Source: Larkinella soli | GTDB lineage: Bacteria > Bacteroidota > Bacteroidia > Cytophagales > Spirosomataceae | NCBI RefSeq assembly: GCF_003703975.1 | Contig: NZ_QTJY01000001.1 | Location: 496,001-560,000, forward strand | Direction of reading: 5' to 3' | DNA length: 64,000 bases | Part shown: piece after piece, positions 34,566-42,615 of the stretch | Layout: each line of letters opens with the position of its first letter | How positions within the stretch are numbered: position 1 is the stretch's first letter | The notes under the pieces: generated by a model | What the model saw: the letters and a program-made list of their open reading frames with translations, nothing else | What the model was told of the DNA's origin: nothing | The model's database searches: none | Made by a program: the position numbers and the translations under genes

Positions 34566-35150
34566 ATGCAGGAAATCATCTTGCGGGCTGTATCCCGCCC
34601 CCTCTGGTTTGTGGTCGCACTGGCGCTGTTCGTTTCGTCCTGTTCGTTTTTCCGTTCTTCCCCCTACACGCCACCGGCCCGGCGCAAAGCTCCGGTAACG
34701 GCAACCCGGAAACCGGCGGCCAAACCCCTGAAAGTAGTCGATACGAAAACCTACCAGAAAGGGTATGTCCCGCAGGTGGTCAGAATTGCCCGGACCTACA
34801 CCGGCACCCCGTACCGCTCGGGCGGCTCGACCTCAGACGGGATGGACTGCTCGGGGCTGATTTTTGCGGTTTTCAATACGGTCGGGCTGGAGATGCCCCG
34901 GATTTCCTGGCAGCAGTCCGAAATCGGGTATGAAGTCGAGGTCCCGGAGATCCAGGCGGGGGATATTCTCTTTTTCGTTCCCGACAAGGGGAAAGCCGGC
35001 TACGTATCCCACACCGGCATCGTGACGGAAGTGCGGGGAGAAACCAACATCGTATTCATCCATGCCTCCTCCTCCCGGGGGGTTCGGGAAGACAATCTCT
35101 TTTCGGATTATTTCAAAGGGCGGTTCGTCAAGGCCGTCCGGCCGTTTTAA
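34566..35150 (+). CDS. NlpC/P60-family peptidase lipoprotein (MepS/Spr-like)
   Basis: A 194-residue lipoprotein, lipobox LFVSSC, so probably periplasmic outer-membrane attached. The C40 catalytic domain has GTPYRSGGSTSDGMDCSGL with Cys95, SHTGIV with His149 and a third polar residue in HASSS (His166). Such enzymes cleave peptidoglycan peptides for cell growth. The ATG at 34566 is used; it has an AAGGAAGG sequence just upstream, a rare Shine-Dalgarno-like match here. It overlaps the Nudix gene's stop by 4 bp. Confidence 0.9.
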   Translation: MQEIILRAVSRPLWFVVALALFVSSCSFFRSSPYTPPARRKAPVTATRKPAAKPLKVVDTKTYQKGYVPQVVRIARTYTGTPYRSGGSTSDGMDCSGLIFAVFNTVGLEMPRISWQQSEIGYEVEVPEIQAGDILFFVPDKGKAGYVSHTGIVTEVRGETNIVFIHASSSRGVREDNLFSDYFKGRFVKAVRPF

Positions 35151-35746
35151 AGGTCCCGCCAGTGAAACCGGGGTTGGGCAGGCGTTGAAACCGATCCGGT
35201 TTTCAGGAAAGCATCGATCCCGTTCAGGGCATACAGAAACATTTTCGGAAGCGGTATGAGGGGCAGGGTCCGGCTTCGGCCCGTCAGTTCGTCTTTCAGG
35301 CCGGACAAAGGAAGGTAGCGAATTTCGGCAATTTCTTCTTCCTGAAATTCAAATCCGTTCACCGGCCGGTCGGTCCGCCAGAGATAGACGGCGGTATGCT
35401 CCCGGTCGGTCAGGCCGCTGCCTTCGTCAAACCCGTCGACGACCATAGTGTATAGAAAATGCAGGTCTTCAAGCCGGATCGTTACCCCAAGTTCCTCCTC
35501 CAGTTCCCGCCGGGCCGTTTCTTCGTAGGTTTCCCCGGCCGAAACATGCCCCCCGAAGCTCAGGTCCCACACGGAGGGAAACAGGTCCTTATCGGCCTGC
35601 CGCAGGTTGCACAGCAGTTCGTTTTCTCCATTCAGGACGTAGACATGGGTGGTCCGGTGCCAGTCGCCGTCCCGGTGAATCTGCGGTTTCGGTTTGGAAT
35701 ACCCCAGCGGGCGGTTCGCTTCATCGACGACATCCAGCCATTCCAT
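35147..35746 (-). CDS. Nudix hydrolase (YfcD-like, isopentenyl-isomerase-type)
   Basis: A 199-residue Nudix protein with a perfect box GHVSAGETYEETARRELEEELGV. The N-terminal EWLDVVDEANRPLGYSKPKPQIHRDGDWHRTTHVYVLN is typical of the YfcD/IDI-type group. The reaction cannot be inferred (isopentenyl-diphosphate isomerase relatives also lack predictable substrate). It ends in a 4-bp convergent overlap with the NlpC/P60 gene. Confidence 0.87.
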   Translation of the reverse strand: MEWLDVVDEANRPLGYSKPKPQIHRDGDWHRTTHVYVLNGENELLCNLRQADKDLFPSVWDLSFGGHVSAGETYEETARRELEEELGVTIRLEDLHFLYTMVVDGFDEGSGLTDREHTAVYLWRTDRPVNGFEFQEEEIAEIRYLPLSGLKDELTGRSRTLPLIPLPKMFLYALNGIDAFLKTGSVSTPAQPRFHWRDL

Positions 35747-35784
35747 AGGATCGGTTGTGATTTCCGGTGCAATACCGAAAAAAC

Positions 35785-35807
35785 AAAAAAGCCGCTTGGG
35801 GCGGCTT
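35785..35807 (-). terminator. Terminator of tRNA-Ala
   Basis: On the minus strand, AGCCGC-N5-GCGGCT followed by six T's lies just downstream of the tRNA 3' end. Confidence 0.8.
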
Positions 35808-35814
35808 CGGTTTT

Positions 35815-35891
35815 TGGTGGAGATAGTCGGATTCGAACCGACGGCCTCTACAATGCCATTGTAGCGCTCTAGCCAACTGAGCTATACCCCC
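35815..35891 (-). tRNA. tRNA-Ala (GGC anticodon)
   Basis: A 77-base cloverleaf with CCA encoded. Acceptor GGGGGTA / TATCTCC, D-stem GCTC/GAGC, anticodon stem CTACA/TGTAG with loop ATGGCAT (anticodon GGC), T-stem GTCGG/CCGAC with TTCGAAT. The G3-U70 pair, the alanine identity element, is present. It reads GCC and GCT codons. Confidence 0.96.
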
Positions 35892-35903
35892 GAATTGTGG
35901 GTG

Positions 35904-35935
35904 CAAAGATGAGAGACAGTTTGCAAAAATGCAAA
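35904..35935 (-). promoter_or_regulatory. tRNA-Ala promoter
   Basis: On the minus strand: TTTG, then 20 bp, then CATCTTTG, the latter ending 12 bp before the tRNA 5' base. It matches the Bacteroidota TTTG / TAnnTTTG model. Confidence 0.55.
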
Positions 35936-35957
35936 TCAATTTTTGAACTGTCGAATG

Positions 35958-36029
35958 GTTGAATGATCGAATTGGGCTTCGCCAGACCCCATTTCGGGAT
36001 GTTTTCAATCATTCATTCAATCATTCAAC
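35958..36029. repeat. Dispersed palindromic repeat, copy A
   Basis: Arms GTTGAATGATCGAAT (35958-35972) and ATTCAATCATTCAAC (36015-36029), 14 of 15 bases paired. The left arm and the following GGGCTTCGCCAG match a repeat at 61374-61400 in 26 of about 28 bases. More TCAATCATT units follow to 36046 and include the last codons of the DUF3299 gene. Confidence 0.7.
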
Positions 36030-36036
36030 TACTCAA

Positions 36037-36516
36037 TCATTGTTCAATCATCTCAGCATCAGCGATGATGTAGTTCAGCTCGTAGATATTGTCGGCGTTC
36101 AGCTTCAGAGTACCCGTAAACGTCCGGCGTTCATCGGTTTTAAATTTCCGGCCGGTTTTTTTGAATTTCAGGGAAACGACCGATTCCGGACCGGCGCCCC
36201 CGCAGAAGAAACAGGCGCTGTAGGGAAAGGCCGAAAGCACGTAGGAATTGGATTCGATGTCGACCGGAAGGACGTAGCCGGTCAGTTCGACGGACTTGCC
36301 GTTCAGTTTCTGAATGCTGGGGCCGAAGGTCGGATACAACATGTACACTGACTCTTCCGGGTACCATTTTTTCTTGAACGTCACATCGCGCAGCGTCTCC
36401 CACGACAGCTTCACCGGTTCGGCTACGACGGAGGGGTTACCGGACTTGATAACCGGGGTAAAAGCGGTGGAAGCAAACAAGGCTAAAAGGGTAACGAGAG
36501 CAGTTATTTTTTTCAT
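36037..36516 (-). CDS. DUF3299-like exported protein with CxxC motif
   Basis: A 159-residue exported protein (MKKITALVTLLALFASTAF). The core W-E-T-L region, then GKSVELTGYVLPVDIESNSYVLSAFPYSACFFCGGAGPESVVSL, matches the DUF3299 pattern, including the CFFC motif. The DUF3299 group is often linked to metal-dependent or lipid-related envelope systems, but its function is not established. The last codons run into a palindromic repeat. Confidence 0.8.
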   Translation of the reverse strand: MKKITALVTLLALFASTAFTPVIKSGNPSVVAEPVKLSWETLRDVTFKKKWYPEESVYMLYPTFGPSIQKLNGKSVELTGYVLPVDIESNSYVLSAFPYSACFFCGGAGPESVVSLKFKKTGRKFKTDERRTFTGTLKLNADNIYELNYIIADAEMIEQ

Positions 36517-36693
36517 GAGCGGATGTCACTGAATCGGTTTATCACAAATCTACATCGTTTTGCCCTTTTAAAACAAGCCCCGAAACGGATTGGTTCGAAA
36601 CAGGCCGTTTTCAAATCATCGGGGCCGTTTCACCGCCAAATATTTGTTTATTTTGTTACCTTTACCATATCAACGTGGTTGACTATTAGAACC

Positions 36694-38211
36694 GTGTCGG
36701 AATTACTTAACGTTTCAACAGAGACTGACCAGCCTTCAGCCCGTCATTTCAGCCGCCTGTTTATTATCACGCTCGTCATTGTGGCCCTGCTTCTGACGGT
36801 CGGCGAAGTGGTGACCCAACTGATTACCCAGCACCAGGTGGACCGGGTAATGGTGATTCGCGTGGCTGCCATGCAGCGCCACCAGAGCCAGCAGATCGTC
36901 AACAAGGCCCTTCAGCTCAGCAGTTCCGCCAACAGCCCGCGATTCTACAGCATCCTCTCCGAACTTCAGCAGATCTATGCCGTCTTTGAAACCAACCACC
37001 GCTACGTCGAGCAGGGGCGGATTCCCGGTCAAGACATCGTAATCTCGAACAGCGACAGCGTTCAGTACCGTTACCGTCAGGTTCGCCCCTATTTCGATTT
37101 TTTCCGTCAGAGCACCACCCACCTGATCCGCAAAGCCCGGCAGGCCGGCAGCGCGCGGAACCTCCACGCCGATGAGGAACTGGCGGTTCTTCTGGCCAAC
37201 GAAAGGCCGTTTCTCGAAAAAATGGACGCGGTTATCCAGCAGTACAACCGCGAAAACATTTATTACCTGAATACCCTCCAGAAACTGGAAATCTTCATTT
37301 ACCTCTTTACCATCACCGTACTCGCCCTGATCGGCTGGTTCGTGCTGCGGCCGGCCGTCAGCAAGTTTCAGGAAGTGATTTCCCAGCTGGTCGAAGCCGA
37401 AAACCGGACCGCCACCACCAACCGCAAACTGCTTTCCCTGAACCGCACCCTCAAAGAAACCCGCCAGCAGCTGTTCGACGCCACCCGGCAGCAATACCAG
37501 CAGCAGATGGACGAGCAGAAAATGCGGACCTCCTACCTCGTGGCCGGACAGGAGGAAGAACGGAAACGGCTTTCCCGCGAGCTGCATGACGGCATCGGTC
37601 AGATGCTGACCGCCATCAAACTCCAGGTCGAAAGCCTGGAGAAAAGCCTGAACGGCCCGGCGAAAGAGGTGAAGAATCTGGCGGTGCTGAAAACCCTGAT
37701 CGCCCAGACCATCCAGGAAACCCGGAACGTCTCCAACAACCTGATGCCGACGGTTCTGAGCGATTTCGGGCTGATTCCGGCCGTCAAGATGCTCGCCGAT
37801 ACGCATGACAAGAACAGCCCCATCGAGGTGAGTTTTCATACGAACCTCTCCAACGTCCGGCTGGATAAAAGCGTGGAAATCGGGCTGTACCGGATCGCCC
37901 AGGAGGCCGTCAGCAACGCCATTCGCCACGCCGAACCGCACCAGATTACGATCGATCTGTTCGAGAAAGACGATTACCTGCACCTGATCGTCAACGACGA
38001 CGGCAAGGGCTTCCGGATTCACCGGAGCCGCAAGGAAGAGAATAAAAGGCCGTCGCAGGGCATTCACAACATGCACGAAAGAGCCGCCCTGATCAACGGG
38101 AAGTTCAAGATTTCGTCCGCGCCCGACAAAGGCACCAAAGTCCAAGTCAGTATACCTTTTAAACTCGCTTACCAGGAATATGAGTACACTCAAACTAATG
38201 CTGGTCGATGA
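36694..38211 (+). CDS. Membrane histidine kinase, NarX-like (HisKA_3)
   Basis: A two-TM sensor kinase: TM1 LFIITLVIVALLLTVGEVVTQ and TM2 IFIYLFTITVLALIGWFVL enclose a helical periplasmic sensor of about 170 residues. Coiled coil, then HisKA_3 with EEERKRLSRELHDGIGQML (phosphoacceptor His in LHDG), then an HATPase with EIGLYRIAQEAVSNAIRHA, NDDGKGF and GTKVQVSIPF. No ATG lies near the N-terminus; GTG at 36694 is chosen, TTG at 36679 is the alternative. The response regulator gene overlaps by 32 bp. Confidence 0.88.
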   Translation: MSELLNVSTETDQPSARHFSRLFIITLVIVALLLTVGEVVTQLITQHQVDRVMVIRVAAMQRHQSQQIVNKALQLSSSANSPRFYSILSELQQIYAVFETNHRYVEQGRIPGQDIVISNSDSVQYRYRQVRPYFDFFRQSTTHLIRKARQAGSARNLHADEELAVLLANERPFLEKMDAVIQQYNRENIYYLNTLQKLEIFIYLFTITVLALIGWFVLRPAVSKFQEVISQLVEAENRTATTNRKLLSLNRTLKETRQQLFDATRQQYQQQMDEQKMRTSYLVAGQEEERKRLSRELHDGIGQMLTAIKLQVESLEKSLNGPAKEVKNLAVLKTLIAQTIQETRNVSNNLMPTVLSDFGLIPAVKMLADTHDKNSPIEVSFHTNLSNVRLDKSVEIGLYRIAQEAVSNAIRHAEPHQITIDLFEKDDYLHLIVNDDGKGFRIHRSRKEENKRPSQGIHNMHERAALINGKFKISSAPDKGTKVQVSIPFKLAYQEYEYTQTNAGR

Positions 38212-38833
38212 CCATTCCATCGTCCGAAACGGAATCCGATCACTGTTGGAACAGAGCGATGAATTTACCATCATAGATGAAGCCGGCGATGGCGAAGAGG
38301 CCCTTGAAAAACTCAAAACACAGCAGCCGGACATCGTTCTGATGGACATTTCCCTGCCGGGAATGTCGGGGATCCAGACTACCCAGATCATCTCGCGTTT
38401 ATATAAGAATGTGAAGACGCTGATGCTCTCGATGCATAACAACGAGGACTATATCCTGCGCTCGGTCGAAGCCGGGGCCTTCGGGTATATTCTGAAGGAT
38501 TCCTCCAGCGATGAGATGATGAAAGCCCTCCGGACCATCTCCAGCGGGGAGAAATACTTTAGCTCCCCCGTGGCGACCATCATCCTGAACGGCTACATGC
38601 ATCAGCTCAAAAAGACGGAACGGAGCAGCAAAATGCGTCGGTCGAAACTCTCCAAGAAAGAAAAGGAGATCCTCCAGTTCCTCGTCGACGGCATGAGCAG
38701 CCGCGAAATTGCCGAAAAGCTCCAGCTTTCGGTCCGCACCGTCGACAACCACCGCGCCAATATGATGCGCCGGCTTCAGGTGAAAAATGCGGCTGAACTG
38801 GTGAAGATGGCCGTAGAAGAAAAATTAATTTGA
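38180..38833 (+). CDS. NarL-type response regulator
   Basis: A 217-residue regulator. The receiver domain has acidic DDH (residues 10-12), phosphoacceptor Asp56 in IVLMDISLPG, and Lys in YILKDSS. The C-terminal LuxR helix-turn-helix is LSKKEKEILQFLVDGMSSREIAEKLQLSVRTVDNHRANMMRRL. It overlaps the kinase gene by 32 bp, a clear sign of translational coupling. The partner kinase is adjacent. The regulon is unknown. Confidence 0.93.
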   Translation: MSTLKLMLVDDHSIVRNGIRSLLEQSDEFTIIDEAGDGEEALEKLKTQQPDIVLMDISLPGMSGIQTTQIISRLYKNVKTLMLSMHNNEDYILRSVEAGAFGYILKDSSSDEMMKALRTISSGEKYFSSPVATIILNGYMHQLKKTERSSKMRRSKLSKKEKEILQFLVDGMSSREIAEKLQLSVRTVDNHRANMMRRLQVKNAAELVKMAVEEKLI

Positions 38834-38861
38834 ATTATTAATTGTTTAGTCTAAAATTTCG

Positions 38862-38909
38862 GCGACTTATCCTCGGCCCAGGCCGACCGATAAGTCGCGG
38901 GATTTTTCT
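38862..38909 (+). terminator. Terminator with branched stem
   Basis: GCGACTTATC / GATAAGTCGC encloses a second hairpin (TCGGC/GCCGA) and is followed by GGGATTTTTCT. It lies between the response regulator and peroxiredoxin genes. Confidence 0.6.
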
Positions 38910-38944
38910 ATTAATTATATAGGATAACTAAACAACATACGACC

Positions 38945-39580
38945 ATGGCATTACGATTAGGCGACATCGCCCCGGACTTCACCGCCGAAACCACCGAAGG
39001 TACGATCCACTTCCACGAATGGCTGGGCAACTCCTGGGGCATGATCTTCTCCCACCCGGCCGACTTTACACCCGTCTGCACCACGGAACTGGGCCGCACG
39101 GCTTCCCTGAAAGACGAATTCGAAAAGCGGGGGGTGAAGGTCGTCGCCGTCAGCGTCGATCCGCTCGACTCCCACCACGAATGGATCAAGGACATCAACG
39201 AAACCCAGAACACGACGGTCAATTTCCCGCTGATCGCCGATCACGACCGGAAGGTGGCCGAACTGTACGACATGATTCACCCCAACGCCAGCGAAAAAGC
39301 GACGGTGCGTTCGGTGTTCATCATCGGCCCCGACAAAAAGATCAAGCTGACGCTGACCTATCCGGCTTCGACGGGTCGGAACTTCTTCGAAATCCTGCGC
39401 GTGATCGACTCGCTGCAGCTGACGGCCAACTACCAGGTAGCTACCCCGGCCGACTGGCAGGAAGGGGAGGACGTCATTGTCGTTCCGGCGGTCAGCACCG
39501 AAGACGCCGTGAAGAAATTCCCGAAAGGGGTCAACATCGTCAAGCCGTATCTGCGGACGACTCCCCAGCCGAATAAATAA
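38945..39580 (+). CDS. 1-Cys peroxiredoxin (Prx6-type)
   Basis: A 211-residue peroxiredoxin that reduces hydrogen peroxide and organic peroxides. The active site is HPADFTPVCTTELG with peroxidatic Cys45. The length and the C-terminal extension (DWQEGEDVIVVPAVSTEDAVKKFPKG) are typical of the Prx6 subfamily. The resolving Cys of 2-Cys types is missing, as expected. It starts MALRLGDIAPDF. A dedicated terminator follows. Confidence 0.94.
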   Translation: MALRLGDIAPDFTAETTEGTIHFHEWLGNSWGMIFSHPADFTPVCTTELGRTASLKDEFEKRGVKVVAVSVDPLDSHHEWIKDINETQNTTVNFPLIADHDRKVAELYDMIHPNASEKATVRSVFIIGPDKKIKLTLTYPASTGRNFFEILRVIDSLQLTANYQVATPADWQEGEDVIVVPAVSTEDAVKKFPKGVNIVKPYLRTTPQPNK

Positions 39581-39596
39581 TTAGGAATTTTCCTGA

Positions 39597-39630
39597 AAAG
39601 GCGGATCCGGCGGGTCCGCCTTTCTTTTTT
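39597..39630 (+). terminator. Terminator of the peroxiredoxin gene
   Basis: AAAGGCGGA / TCCGCCTTT followed by CTTTTTTT. Confidence 0.8.
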
Positions 39631-39712
39631 TCGGGTCATTCTTCGATCATTATTTCTAACATTTTTGAAGAATCGCCGGTTGTCATTACTGTTACATCAA
39701 ACATGCTTCGTT

Positions 39713-39973
39713 ATGACAACTGACGTAAAAAAAGGCGCAAAAAATTTCAATCCCCAGCACAAGGAGGGACCGGTAGCCGAGGCTATCGAAGAACAAACCG
39801 CCAAACTGCCTTCGGATATCTTCCTGTGGGCGGCCCTGGCCTCGATGGGGGTTTCGCTCTTTTATAAATTCCAGGGTGAAAACGACAAGAGCCTGTTTGT
39901 GGGCCAGTGGCCGGCTCCGTTCCTGCTGCTGGGTCTTTACAACAAGCTCGTCAAGCTGGAAGGCCACGATTAA
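39713..39973 (+). CDS. Small membrane protein, unknown
   Basis: An 86-residue protein with two hydrophobic stretches (FLWAALASMGVSLFYKF and PAPFLLLGLYNKLV) and a polar N-terminus starting MTTDVKKGAKN. It probably sits in the inner membrane as a hairpin. The sequence looks like a small Cytophagales-type protein, but I can assign no function. The ATG at 39713 is chosen; a TTG upstream is less likely. Confidence 0.65.
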   Translation: MTTDVKKGAKNFNPQHKEGPVAEAIEEQTAKLPSDIFLWAALASMGVSLFYKFQGENDKSLFVGQWPAPFLLLGLYNKLVKLEGHD

Positions 39974-39998
39974 TCGACCGGTATCCCGAAGGGAAAAT

Positions 39999-40051
39999 AA
40001 AAAGGGGGAGGCAAATGCGGAATTTCAATTCCCTTTTCCTTCTCCCTTTTT
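39999..40051 (+). terminator. Terminator-like hairpin merged with a -7 box
   Basis: AAAAAGGG and CCCTTTTT form the outer stem, with GGAATT/AATTCC inside. The T-run is followed directly by TATTTTTG (40051-40058), a -7-like box for the GH25 gene. Confidence 0.5.
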
Positions 40052-40066
40052 ATTTTTGCCCCGACT

Positions 40067-40855
40067 ATGGAGCAACTCATTCTCTTTCTTTACCGGAAAC
40101 GGAAGGCCCTGATTGGGCCGCTGGTGGTGGGAATGGTGGTGGTGACGGCCCTCTGGTGGTTTCCCAAAAAGAAGGAAATCAATGAGTTGCAATGGCAGTA
40201 TGTCCAGCCGTTCGGCATCCGGGTTCCGCTGAAATACACAGTCCACGGCATCGACGTCTCTCACCATAACCATCGAATCGACTGGAAGCGGGTCTGTCAA
40301 ATGCAGGCCGGCGGTCTGGCTCTCCAGTTCGTGTTCGTAAAAGCCACCGAGGGGGCTACCCTGGTCGACCGACGATTCCAAAGTAACTGGCGCGAAGCCC
40401 GGAAGGCCGGCCTCCGGCGCGGTGCCTATCACTTTTACCTCCCCCGTCGCGACCCCGTCAAACAGGCGCGCAACTTCATCAATACCGTCACCCTGGAATC
40501 CGGTGACTTTGCCCCGGTTCTCGACTTCGAAACGGATGCCGCCGGGAAAATACCGTCTGACCGGCTCATCGCCGACCTCCGGCTCTGGCTGAGCATGCTG
40601 GAGGCCCATTACGGCATCAAACCGATAATTTATACCAACCGACATTTTTATCTGCTTTACATTGAGGGTAATTTTGACGACTACCCGCTCTGGATTGCCG
40701 ACTATACCACCGAACATCCCAAAGCGTTCCAGAGTGACCGGCTGTACCTCTGGCAGCATAACAAGGGCGGGTGGGTCGACGGAATCCGGGGGCATGTCGA
40801 CTTCAATGTGTTCGTTCACGAACCCGAGCGGATAAATGAGATCTGTGTGAATTAA
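40067..40855 (+). CDS. GH25-family lysozyme-like muramidase
   Basis: A 262-residue protein with an N-terminal TM segment (ALIGPLVVGMVVVTALWWF) that suggests membrane anchoring. The GH25 domain starts HGIDVSHHN, with the conserved Asp; a second acidic pair is in APVLDFETD. VFVKATEGATLVDRRF and GAYHFYLP are the family core strands. GH25 enzymes cleave the muramic acid-N-acetylglucosamine bond in peptidoglycan. The gene precedes pgi by 29 bp. Confidence 0.9.
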   Translation: MEQLILFLYRKRKALIGPLVVGMVVVTALWWFPKKKEINELQWQYVQPFGIRVPLKYTVHGIDVSHHNHRIDWKRVCQMQAGGLALQFVFVKATEGATLVDRRFQSNWREARKAGLRRGAYHFYLPRRDPVKQARNFINTVTLESGDFAPVLDFETDAAGKIPSDRLIADLRLWLSMLEAHYGIKPIIYTNRHFYLLYIEGNFDDYPLWIADYTTEHPKAFQSDRLYLWQHNKGGWVDGIRGHVDFNVFVHEPERINEICVN

Positions 40856-40884
40856 TGAATCAGTTGTAACCTTTACTTCCAGCG

Positions 40885-42540
40885 ATGCTCTCCAATCATT
40901 CTTTCCTGCAACTTCCTGCTTATCAACAGCTTCAAGACCACTTTGAGCAGATTAAAGACCGGCACATGAGGGACCTGTTTGCGGAAGACCGGGATCGGTT
41001 TTCCCGCTTTTCTCTCCGATTCGAAGACATCCTGGTCGATTTTTCCAAAAACCGTATTACCGACGAGACCCTCCGGCTCCTCCGCCGGCTGGCCGGGGAA
41101 GCGGGGCTCTATGATGCCATCGAAAAGATGTTTTCCGGGGACCGCATCAACGTGACCGAAGACCGGGCCGTGCTTCATGTCGCGCTCCGCAACCGCTCCA
41201 ACTCCCCCATCGAAGTAGAAGGCAAAGACGTCATGCCGGAAGTGAATGAGGTTCTGGACAAAATGAAGGTGTTTTCGGAGCGGATCATCTCCGGAGAATG
41301 GAGAGGGTATACCGGAAAGCCGATCACCGACCTGGTCAATATCGGCATCGGCGGCTCCGATCTCGGCCCGGTGATGGTAACCGAAGCCCTGACGCCTTTC
41401 AAGGTACCGCACCTGAATGTCCATTTCGTGTCCAACGTCGACGGGGTACATATCTATGAGACGCTGCAACGGGTCGATCCTGAAACCACCCTGTTCATGA
41501 TCGCTTCCAAAACCTTCACGACCCAGGAAACCATGGCCAATGCGCACAGCGCCCGCCAATGGCTGATCGGGAAAGCGGGCCAGGAAAGCGCCGTGGCCCG
41601 CCATTTCGTTGCCGTCTCGACCAATCGGTCCGAAGTGGAAAAATTCGGCATCGACCCCGCCAATATGTTCGGTTTCTGGGATTGGGTGGGCGGCCGGTAT
41701 TCCCTCTGGTCGGCCATCGGGCTATCCATTGCCTGCTCGGTCGGGTTTGAAAACTTCCGGGAACTGCTGGAAGGCGGCCACGCCATGGACCTGCACTTCC
41801 GCAATGCCCCGCTCGAAGAAAACATCCCGGCCACGCTGGCGCTGCTCGGAATCTGGTACAACAATTTCTTCGGGGCCGAGTCGCAGGCGATTCTTCCCTA
41901 TGACCAGTACCTGCACCGGTTCGCGGCCTATTTTCAGCAGGGCGATATGGAAAGCAACGGTAAATCCGTCGACCGCGACGGCAACCCGGTCAATTACCAG
42001 ACGGGCCCCATCATCTGGGGAGAACCCGGCACCAACGGCCAGCACGCCTTTTACCAGCTGATCCACCAGGGGACCAAGCTCATCCCCTGCGACTTCCTGG
42101 CACCGGCGATCACCCATCGGCCCCTCGGAAACCACCATCAGTTACTGCTTTCCAACTTTTTTGCGCAAACCGAGGCCCTGATGAACGGGAAGTCCGGGGA
42201 GGAAGTGGTGACCGAATTCCGAAAGGCCGGAAAATCCGAGCAGGACATCGAACTGCTGAAACCGTTCAAGGTGTTCTCCGGAAACCGCCCGACCAATTCC
42301 ATCCTGGTAAAGAAAATAACCCCCCGGACGCTCGGCAGCCTGATCGCTCTCTATGAACACAAGATTTTCACGCAGGGCGTAATCTGGAACATCTTCAGCT
42401 TCGATCAGTGGGGCGTCGAACTGGGCAAACAGCTGGCCAACCGAATTCTGCCTGAACTCGCCGGGGAAGCGCCCGTTACCACGCACGACAGTTCCACAAA
42501 TGGTTTGATCAATTACTACAAAGAATTAAGAAATGCCTAA
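40885..42540 (+). CDS. pgi: Glucose-6-phosphate isomerase
   Basis: A 551-residue enzyme that interconverts glucose-6-phosphate and fructose-6-phosphate. Signature 1 is [18 protein letters not shown], and signature 2 is [18 protein letters not shown] (with catalytic His). [14 protein letters not shown] and [12 protein letters not shown] line the phosphate site. The size agrees with the E. coli enzyme (549 residues). A strong terminator follows. Confidence 0.97.
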   Translation: MLSNHSFLQLPAYQQLQDHFEQIKDRHMRDLFAEDRDRFSRFSLRFEDILVDFSKNRITDETLRLLRRLAGEAGLYDAIEKMFSGDRINVTEDRAVLHVALRNRSNSPIEVEGKDVMPEVNEVLDKMKVFSERIISGEWRGYTGKPITDLVNIGIGGSDLGPVMVTEALTPFKVPHLNVHFVSNVDGVHIYETLQRVDPETTLFMIASKTFTTQETMANAHSARQWLIGKAGQESAVARHFVAVSTNRSEVEKFGIDPANMFGFWDWVGGRYSLWSAIGLSIACSVGFENFRELLEGGHAMDLHFRNAPLEENIPATLALLGIWYNNFFGAESQAILPYDQYLHRFAAYFQQGDMESNGKSVDRDGNPVNYQTGPIIWGEPGTNGQHAFYQLIHQGTKLIPCDFLAPAITHRPLGNHHQLLLSNFFAQTEALMNGKSGEEVVTEFRKAGKSEQDIELLKPFKVFSGNRPTNSILVKKITPRTLGSLIALYEHKIFTQGVIWNIFSFDQWGVELGKQLANRILPELAGEAPVTTHDSSTNGLINYYKELRNA

Positions 42541-42564
42541 ACAATCCAAAAGATGGGCAGTTAT

Positions 42565-42597
42565 AAGGGTGTATGTCAATCATACACCCTTTTTTTG
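42565..42597 (+). terminator. Terminator of pgi
   Basis: AAGGGTGTATG-N5-CATACACCCTT followed by six T. Confidence 0.88.
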
Positions 42598-42615
42598 TGC
42601 AACTTCAACAACGTT

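Noticed and set aside
36736-38442. A 568-codon open frame on the minus strand
   Set aside because: Antisense to the kinase and response regulator, both certain. The translation is low in complexity and has no start signal or domain.
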